The position numbers and the translations under genes are program-made. The notes under the pieces were generated by a model. That model had not been told where the DNA came from, did no database searches, and was given only the letters and a program-made list of their open reading frames with translations. From contig NZ_CP107921.1 in NCBI RefSeq assembly GCF_036014215.1, positions 4,522,001 to 4,586,000 on the forward strand: 64,000 nt of DNA. Reading direction: 5' to 3'. Below, one piece after another: positions 58,869 to 64,000 of this stretch (position 1 is the stretch's first letter; every line of letters starts with the position of its first letter). Source of the stretch: Streptomyces sp. NBC_00440 (lineage in GTDB: Bacteria; Actinomycetota; Actinomycetes; Streptomycetales; Streptomycetaceae).

Positions 58869-60290
58869 CTAGTGGTGGAACGCCGTGGCCTGCGCCTTGC
58901 TCCGCTCCAACGGTCCGGACTGGCGCCGGAGTTCGGGCAGGAGCGACTCCATATCGTCCATCAGCAGATCGGACAGGTCCTCGGAGAACCCGTTGCGGCA
59001 GACCACCCGCAGCACCGAGAGGTCCTGCCGGTTCTCGGGGAAGGTGTACGCGGGCACCAGCCACCCCCGCTCGCGCAGCCGGCGTGACACGTCGAACACG
59101 TCGAAGCTCGTGGTGTCCTGCGTCGTCGTGAAGGCGAAGACCGGCAGCTCATTGCCCCGGGTCAGCAGCCGGAAGTCGCCCAGCGCCTCGATCCGGCCGG
59201 CAAGTCCCTGCGCCACGTCGCGTGTTGCCTGCTGGACGGCGCGGTATCCCTCCTTGCCGAGCCGGAGGAACGTGTAGTACTGCGCCACCACCTGCGCGCC
59301 CGGCCGGGAGAAGTTGAGGGCGAAGGTCGGCATGTCGCCGCCCAGGTAGTTGACCCGGAAGACCAGCTCCTCGGGCAGTTCCTCGGCGGAGCGCCACAGC
59401 GCCCAGCCGACACCCGGGTAGACCAGCCCGTACTTGTGGCCCGACGTGTTGATGGACGAGACCCGGGGGAGCCGGAAGTCCCAGATCAGCTCCTCGTCGA
59501 GGAAGGGGGCGACCATCGCGCCCGACGCCCCGTCGACATGGACGGGGATGTCCAGGCCGGTGCGCTCCTGGAGGGCGTCCAGGGCCGCGCAGAGCTCGGC
59601 GATCGGCTCGTACGACCCGTCGAAGGTGGAGCCGAGCACGCCCACGACCCCGATGGTGTTCTCGTCGCAGAGGTCGGCGGCGGCCTGCGGGTCCAGGTGG
59701 TAGCGGTCGCCCTCCATGGGGACCTGCCGCGCCTCGACCTCCCAGAAGGTGCAGAACTTCTCCCAGCAGACCTGGACGTTGACCCCCATGACGAGGTTCG
59801 GCCGCGCGGTGGCCGGATAGCGGTCCGCGTTCCGCTTCGCCCAGCGCCGCTTGAACGCCATGCCCGCGAGCATGCACGCCTCGCTGGAACCGGTCGTCGA
59901 ACAGCCCACGGCGGTCGTGGGATCCGGCGCGTTCCACAGGTCGGCGAGCATCGCCACACAGCGCCGCTCCAGCTCGGCGGTGCGCGGGTACTCGTCCTTG
60001 TCGATCATGTTCTTGTCGCGGCACTCCGCCAGGAGCACCCCGGCCTGCGGCTCCATCCACGTCGTGACGAACGTGGCGAGATTGAGCCGCGAGTTGCCGT
60101 CCAGCATCAGCTCGTCATGGACCAGCTGGTACGCGCTCATCGGCGGCAGCGGGCCATCGGGGAGCCGGTGCTTGGGCGGGGCGGTGTCCATGCCGCCGAC
60201 GGGGTTCGCGTCGCCGAAGAAGGGGTTCACGGCGATGGTGGACGGTTTCCCGGAGTCGTCGGACCCGTTCGCGCCTCGGTGCAGTGGCAT
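58869..60290 (-). CDS. gadB: Glutamate decarboxylase (PLP-dependent)
   Basis: Converts glutamate to GABA and CO2. A 473-residue group-II decarboxylase. The PLP lysine is K286 in INTSGHKYGLVYPG, and the HVDGASGAMVAPF segment carries the aspartate that pairs with PLP. The sequence from NPFFGDANPVGG to the C-terminus, which ends in histidines (ATAFHH), follows the bacterial GadA/GadB pattern, including the acid-sensing C-terminal end. It contributes to acid resistance and GABA metabolism. No GadC antiporter is adjacent. Confidence 0.95.
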   Translation of the reverse strand: MPLHRGANGSDDSGKPSTIAVNPFFGDANPVGGMDTAPPKHRLPDGPLPPMSAYQLVHDELMLDGNSRLNLATFVTTWMEPQAGVLLAECRDKNMIDKDEYPRTAELERRCVAMLADLWNAPDPTTAVGCSTTGSSEACMLAGMAFKRRWAKRNADRYPATARPNLVMGVNVQVCWEKFCTFWEVEARQVPMEGDRYHLDPQAAADLCDENTIGVVGVLGSTFDGSYEPIAELCAALDALQERTGLDIPVHVDGASGAMVAPFLDEELIWDFRLPRVSSINTSGHKYGLVYPGVGWALWRSAEELPEELVFRVNYLGGDMPTFALNFSRPGAQVVAQYYTFLRLGKEGYRAVQQATRDVAQGLAGRIEALGDFRLLTRGNELPVFAFTTTQDTTSFDVFDVSRRLRERGWLVPAYTFPENRQDLSVLRVVCRNGFSEDLSDLLMDDMESLLPELRRQSGPLERSKAQATAFHH

Positions 60291-60426
60291 GGTTCGCGTT
60301 CGCCTTCCTCTGAGCCGCGCTCTCCTGTCGCGACGATGCGGACAAATGGTGCGGGTGGTGCGCCCGGCCGTGCCGGTGTGCGAGGTGGGGCAGGCGGGGG
60401 CGGCGGGGGAGACGGTACGGGTGCTG

Positions 60427-60457
60427 GGCGGGGCGCCCGTACCCGTACCGCCCCGCC
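60427..60457 (-). terminator. Hairpin after the YbjQ-type gene
   Basis: GGCGGGGCG (60427-60435) pairs exactly with CGCCCCGCC (60449-60457). It starts one base past the stop codon of the gene on the minus strand. Confidence 0.7.
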
Positions 60458-60458
60458 G

Positions 60459-60824
60459 TCACTGCTTGGCGATCACGACCGCCGTGCCGTACGCGCACAC
60501 CTCGGTGCCGATGTCGGCCGCCTCGGTGACGTCGAACCGCATCGCGAGCACACCGTTGGCGCCGCGCGCGCGGGCCTGCTCGATCAGTCGCTCCATCGCC
60601 TGGTTGCGGGTCTCCACCAGGGTCTTCGTCAGCCCCTTGAGCTCGCCGCCGATCATCGACTTCAGGCCGGCGCCGATCTGGCTGCCCAGATGGCGGGAGC
60701 GGACTGTGAGCCCGAACACCTCGCCGACGACCTGCTGCACCGTGTACCCGGGGACGTCGTTCGTCGTGACGACCAGTACGTCGGCCTGGGGCGACTGGCC
60801 GCCGCCGTAATCCGCGATGCTCAT
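60459..60824 (-). CDS. YbjQ/UPF0145 heavy-metal-binding domain protein
   Basis: A 121-residue protein with the YbjQ fold signature: VLVVTTNDVPGYTVQQVVGEVFGLTVRS, RNQAMERLIEQARARGANGV and AYGTAVVI. These proteins form ring-shaped pentamers with a proposed metal-binding or membrane-stress role. It has a strong CCAGGAGGTG site before the ATG and its own terminator. Confidence 0.92.
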   Translation of the reverse strand: MSIADYGGGQSPQADVLVVTTNDVPGYTVQQVVGEVFGLTVRSRHLGSQIGAGLKSMIGGELKGLTKTLVETRNQAMERLIEQARARGANGVLAMRFDVTEAADIGTEVCAYGTAVVIAKQ

Positions 60825-60982
60825 CCGGCATCACCTCCTGGTGATCACCTTGCCCGAAAACCCGGTCACCTCGCACCCGTGGCGAGGCGATGGAACCAGT
60901 AACCCCGCGCGGGCGTTGATAACTTTGGCCAGCCATTACCCGCATGGCACCCATGCCGACTGACCCCAGGAGCCCGGAACCC

Positions 60983-61681
60983 GTGACTACTCTCGCGCTC
61001 GGACCGAGCTGGATGGACCCGGACTACCTGATCAGCACCTTCGGGGTGGCCGGTCTGCTGGTGATCATCTTCGCCGAGTCCGGGCTGCTGATCGGTTTCT
61101 TCCTGCCGGGCGACTCCCTGCTGTTCACCAGCGGTCTGCTCGTCACCACCGGCAAGCTCGGTACTCCGCTCTGGCTGCTCTGCGTGCTGGTCGCGCTCGC
61201 CGCCGTCGCGGGCGACCAGGTGGGCTATCTGTTCGGCCGCAAGGTCGGACCTTCGCTCTTCCGGCGCCCCGACTCCAAGCTCTTCAAGCAGGAGAACGTC
61301 GAGAAGGCGCACGACTTCTTCGAGAAGTACGGCCCGAAGTCCCTGGTACTGGCCCGCTTCGTGCCCATCGTGCGGACGTTCACGCCGATCATCGCGGGCG
61401 TGAGCCGGATGAACTACCGCTCGTTCGTGATCTTCAACCTCATCGGCGGCACGCTCTGGGGCGTGGGCGTCACCCTGCTCGGCGCGGGGCTCGGCAAGGT
61501 CGCGTTCGTCAACGCGCACATCGAGCTGATCCTCGTCGCCATCGTGCTGGTGTCGGTGGTGCCGATCGTGATCGAGTACCTGCGCTCACGCGGAAAGGCC
61601 GCCCGGGAGGGCACGCCGGGCGGCGACGCACCGGAGGGCCAGGGGTCCGGCACACAGCGCCGCCGGCACGCCAAGCGGTAG
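60983..61681 (+). CDS. DedA-family membrane protein
   Basis: Membrane protein of 232 residues with four to six helices. The GTG at 60983 follows CAGGAG and gives the usual N-terminus; the ATG at 60944 would add 13 residues. The family motifs GFFLPGDSLLF, RFVPIVRTFTPIIAG and YRSFVIFNLIGGTLWG are present. DedA proteins are lipid transporters (including undecaprenyl-phosphate flippase activity in some) that help maintain membrane potential. The basic C-terminal tail is disordered. Confidence 0.93.
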   Translation: MTTLALGPSWMDPDYLISTFGVAGLLVIIFAESGLLIGFFLPGDSLLFTSGLLVTTGKLGTPLWLLCVLVALAAVAGDQVGYLFGRKVGPSLFRRPDSKLFKQENVEKAHDFFEKYGPKSLVLARFVPIVRTFTPIIAGVSRMNYRSFVIFNLIGGTLWGVGVTLLGAGLGKVAFVNAHIELILVAIVLVSVVPIVIEYLRSRGKAAREGTPGGDAPEGQGSGTQRRRHAKR

Positions 61682-61686
61682 CGGCG

Positions 61687-61699
61687 GGGAATTTCCCCA
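61687..61699. terminator. Short dyad between convergent DedA and ThrE genes
   Basis: GGGGAATTTCCCC is a 13-base dyad with 6-bp arms in the 52-base gap between two convergent genes. As a terminator it would be weak. Confidence 0.35.
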
Positions 61700-61733
61700 C
61701 ACGGCTACGGCTCAGATGCCGCGCGTCCGCTTA

Positions 61734-63386
61734 CTAGAACCCGCGCGTCCGCTTCGCCGCCCGGCGCTGGCCGCCGACCACGCCGGGCGCCCGCATGAAG
61801 AGCCGGGAGATCTCACCGCCGAGGTTCACCCCGACCGCGATGGCCAGCGCCAGGGCGGCCGCCTTGGTCAGCGAGGCCAGCCCCTTGTTCACGTCGCTGT
61901 GTGCGAAGTACAGCATCCCGAAGTACGTCGCGGAACCGGGCAGCAGCGGCCCGATCGCCGCCGTGACGTACGGCAGCGCCGATGCGTACCGGTAGCGCGA
62001 GAACAACTGCCCGAACAGACCCACGAGTCCGGCCGCGATGGCGGTGGACGGCACCGCCGAGATGCGTCCCGCGTAGTGCAGCGCCCCGTAGACGATCCAG
62101 GCCACCCCGCCGTTCAGCGTCACCATCAGCACCGTCGAGCGGTCCTGCTGGAGCAGGATCGCGAAGGCGAAGGTCAGCACCATCGCGGCGATGATCTGGA
62201 CGACGGGCCTGTTGACGCTCAGCAGCGCCGCCTCCGCGTTGAGCCCGCCGGCGCCGAGCTGGAGCCCCGCCGAGATCACGATCAGCACGCCGATGACGAT
62301 CGAGATGAAGAAGTAGACGACTTCGAGGAGCCGCGCGGACGCGGTGATGTAGTAACCGGTCAGACCGTCCTGGACGCCCGCGACGAGCGCCCGTCCCGGC
62401 AGCAGGGCGAAGAGCCCACCGGTGATCACCGCTGAGGCGCGCAGGCCGGGCACGTCCAGGATCGTGAGCAGCACCCCCACCGCGGCCGGCGGCATCGCCG
62501 CCACCGAGAACTGGTAGAACTCCGGCAGCCCGCGCCCGGCGAGGAACCAGGCAAGCCGGTCGCCGAGCATCGCACCCACCATCGCCGCGATGAAGACCAG
62601 CGCGCCACCGCCGACGAGCACGGAGGCCGCACCGGCCAGCAGCCCGTTGGCGGTCGTCAGCGCCCAGCCCGGATAGGGGTGGCGGTTACGGCGGATCCCG
62701 GCGAGGCCGCGGTACGCCTCCTCCAGCGAGACGTCGACGTCCTCGGACGTGATGTCGTCGATGAGGTGGTAGACCGCCGCCAGACGGGTGTAGTCGGTGC
62801 CGCGGCGGCGTACGGTACGGCTCGCGGTCACCGGGTCGTCCACCAGCGACGGCTGGTGCGAGATCGACAGCAGGGTGAAGGTGACGGTCGGCTCGCAGCG
62901 TTCGAGCCCGTACGCCTGGGTGACGCCGAACATCGCCGCCTCGACGTCCTCGGCGCCCTCGCCGCCCGCGAGCAGCAGCTCGCCGATACGCAGCGTCAGG
63001 TCGAGCACGCGCGGTACGGCGGGACCCGACTCGTCGTCCTGCTTCTGCGCCGCTTCCACCGTCGGCCGCTCATGGACCGGCATCCGCAGCATCGTGCGCA
63101 TCCGGTCCTGCCAGGGCGCCTCCTTGGCCAGCTTGATCATGGGGAAGCCATGGGCCGGGGTGAAGGCGGGCGGCGAGTTCTGGGCGCTGTACGTCTGCGG
63201 GGTGGTGAAGGCGGAACCCTCGGGTTCGGAAGGCGTCTCGGCGGCCAGCCCGGGCGGCACGGCGAACTCCGAGGTGGTGGAGGAGTCCTCGGGGGCCGGG
63301 GTCCCCGTGCCCGTCGGCGGTACGAAGGCGCTCCGTACCTCGTCCGACTGCGGCTTGCGGTCCTCGGGACCGTCGGTCTCAGCCAC
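61734..63386 (-). CDS. Threonine/serine exporter family protein (ThrE-type)
   Basis: Membrane protein of 550 residues. The GTG at 63386 is preferred because GGGAGCGGAG precedes it; a GTG at 63401 is possible. A long polar N-terminus of about 125 residues is followed by a soluble-looking domain (RVLDLTLRIGELLLAGGEGAEDVE) and about ten membrane helices in two groups, the ThrE arrangement. It probably exports threonine and serine or related amino acids. The C-terminus is basic. Confidence 0.9.
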   Translation of the reverse strand: MAETDGPEDRKPQSDEVRSAFVPPTGTGTPAPEDSSTTSEFAVPPGLAAETPSEPEGSAFTTPQTYSAQNSPPAFTPAHGFPMIKLAKEAPWQDRMRTMLRMPVHERPTVEAAQKQDDESGPAVPRVLDLTLRIGELLLAGGEGAEDVEAAMFGVTQAYGLERCEPTVTFTLLSISHQPSLVDDPVTASRTVRRRGTDYTRLAAVYHLIDDITSEDVDVSLEEAYRGLAGIRRNRHPYPGWALTTANGLLAGAASVLVGGGALVFIAAMVGAMLGDRLAWFLAGRGLPEFYQFSVAAMPPAAVGVLLTILDVPGLRASAVITGGLFALLPGRALVAGVQDGLTGYYITASARLLEVVYFFISIVIGVLIVISAGLQLGAGGLNAEAALLSVNRPVVQIIAAMVLTFAFAILLQQDRSTVLMVTLNGGVAWIVYGALHYAGRISAVPSTAIAAGLVGLFGQLFSRYRYASALPYVTAAIGPLLPGSATYFGMLYFAHSDVNKGLASLTKAAALALAIAVGVNLGGEISRLFMRAPGVVGGQRRAAKRTRGF

Positions 63387-63469
63387 TCGCTCCGCTCCCA
63401 CCTCTCCCGTACCTGATCAGCGCCTGCCCAGTATGCGCACGGATACCGCCTGTACCGCCTCCGGACGCA

Positions 63470-63508
63470 CTGCGGGCGGTGCGCCCCGGAGGGACACACC
63501 GCCCGCAG
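63470..63508 (-). terminator. Hairpin terminator after ppa
   Basis: CTGCGGGCGGTG (63470-63481) pairs perfectly with CACCGCCCGCAG (63497-63508). It lies 53 bases past the ppa stop in its direction of transcription. Confidence 0.8.
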
Positions 63509-63561
63509 GAGCAGTCTCGGCACGGGCCGGGCTGTGCGGCCGGCACCGCATCAGCCGTGGC

Positions 63562-64000
63562 TCAGTGCGACCCGCCCTGCGCCTGGAGGCGCTTGTACGA
63601 GTTCTCGACCTCGGCCTCGGCGTCGGCACGGCCGACCCAGTCGGCGCCCTCGACGGACTTGCCGGGCTCCAGGTCCTTGTAGACCTCGAAGAAGTGCTGG
63701 ATCTCCAGGCGGTCGAACTCCGACACGTGGTGGATGTCGCGCAGGTGCTCCACCCGGGGGTCGGAGGCCGGGACGCAGAGCAGCTTGTCGTCGCCGCCGG
63801 CCTCGTCGGTCATCCGGAACATGCCGATCGCGCGGCACTTGATGACACAGCCGGGGAAGGTCGGCTCGTCCAGCAGGACAAGGGCGTCCAGCGGGTCGCC
63901 GTCCTCGCCGAGGGTGTTCTCGACGAATCCGTAGTCCGCGGGGTAGCTGGTCGAGGTGAAGAGCCGACGGTCCAGACGGATCCGGCCGGTCTCGTGGTCC
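63562..64000 (-). CDS. ppa: Inorganic pyrophosphatase (5' end beyond window)
   Basis: The visible 145 residues run from [11 protein letters not shown] to the stop at 63562; roughly 15-25 N-terminal residues are beyond the window edge. The family signature [19 protein letters not shown], with its metal-binding aspartates, and the [20 protein letters not shown] segment identify a soluble family-I enzyme. It hydrolyses pyrophosphate to drive biosynthesis. A hairpin terminator follows at 63470-63508. Confidence 0.96.
   Translation of the reverse strand, partial: DHETGRIRLDRRLFTSTSYPADYGFVENTLGEDGDPLDALVLLDEPTFPGCVIKCRAIGMFRMTDEAGGDDKLLCVPASDPRVEHLRDIHHVSEFDRLEIQHFFEVYKDLEPGKSVEGADWVGRADAEAEVENSYKRLQAQGGSH

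Overview
The window is a chromosomal segment of a streptomycete or a close relative. It is very GC-rich with GC-dominated third codon positions. Stop/start overlaps of the ATGA/GTGA type are common, and many genes have a -10-like hexamer only 6-7 bases before the start codon, as in leaderless Streptomyces transcripts. The conserved core order methyltransferase - small membrane protein - topA - tmk fusion - holB opens the window. One TTA codon was found, in a SARP regulator.

Layout. 1-11100: housekeeping DNA metabolism (topA, an MFS/thymidylate kinase fusion, holB) and a secreted tripeptidyl-aminopeptidase-like lipoprotein. 11189-11262: tRNA-Thr(CGT) with a terminator. 11421-19258: a ROK repressor divergent from a tightly overlapping operon for a D-2-hydroxyacid dehydrogenase, a cytoplasmic sulfatase, an ABC binding protein, two permeases and a Gfo/Idh/MocA-like protein. 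It is probably a pathway that imports a sulfated sugar-like compound and desulfates it inside the cell. 19579-26649: four translationally coupled genes (TCO1 protein, trypsin/VMAP-C protein, MoxR AAA+ ATPase, giant vWA/pseudokinase/ParA-like protein) forming an NTP-dependent biological-conflict (immunity or cell-suicide) system. 26642-33152: an ABC sugar transporter, a LacI regulator and a GH2 glycosidase tied together by two identical 14-bp palindromes. 33493-40756: two divergent NB-ARC/TPR proteins (a TTA-containing SARP regulator and an NLR-like protein with a RHIM/BASS-like amyloid motif), then a two-gene unit with a CDP-glycerol-glycerophosphotransferase-like protein.

40947-51734: aldo/keto reductase with a MerR-type promoter and a repeat-filled leader, PAS-GAF-PP2C phosphatase, Dps, a family-A DNA polymerase of the actinobacterial bifunctional type, a quinone-oxidoreductase-like protein, a DUF2786 protein, a FUSC exporter-like protein and a lipoprotein. 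8-bp minisatellites lie in two of the gaps. 51993-56633: a DUF397 protein, an amidase divergent from a TetR regulator, transposase and DinB relics, and an RsbW-like ATPase divergent from an XRE/DUF5753 regulator; this looks like a WhiJ/AbaA-type trio split by other DNA. 56713-64000: aldehyde dehydrogenase, PadR regulator, glutamate decarboxylase, YbjQ-type protein, DedA protein, ThrE-type exporter and the 3' portion of inorganic pyrophosphatase, cut by the window end.

The most striking content is the trypsin-MoxR-vWA island, followed by the amyloid-motif NLR and the sulfatase import operon. Neither sugar transporter encodes its own ATPase, so both probably use a shared MsiK-type subunit encoded elsewhere.
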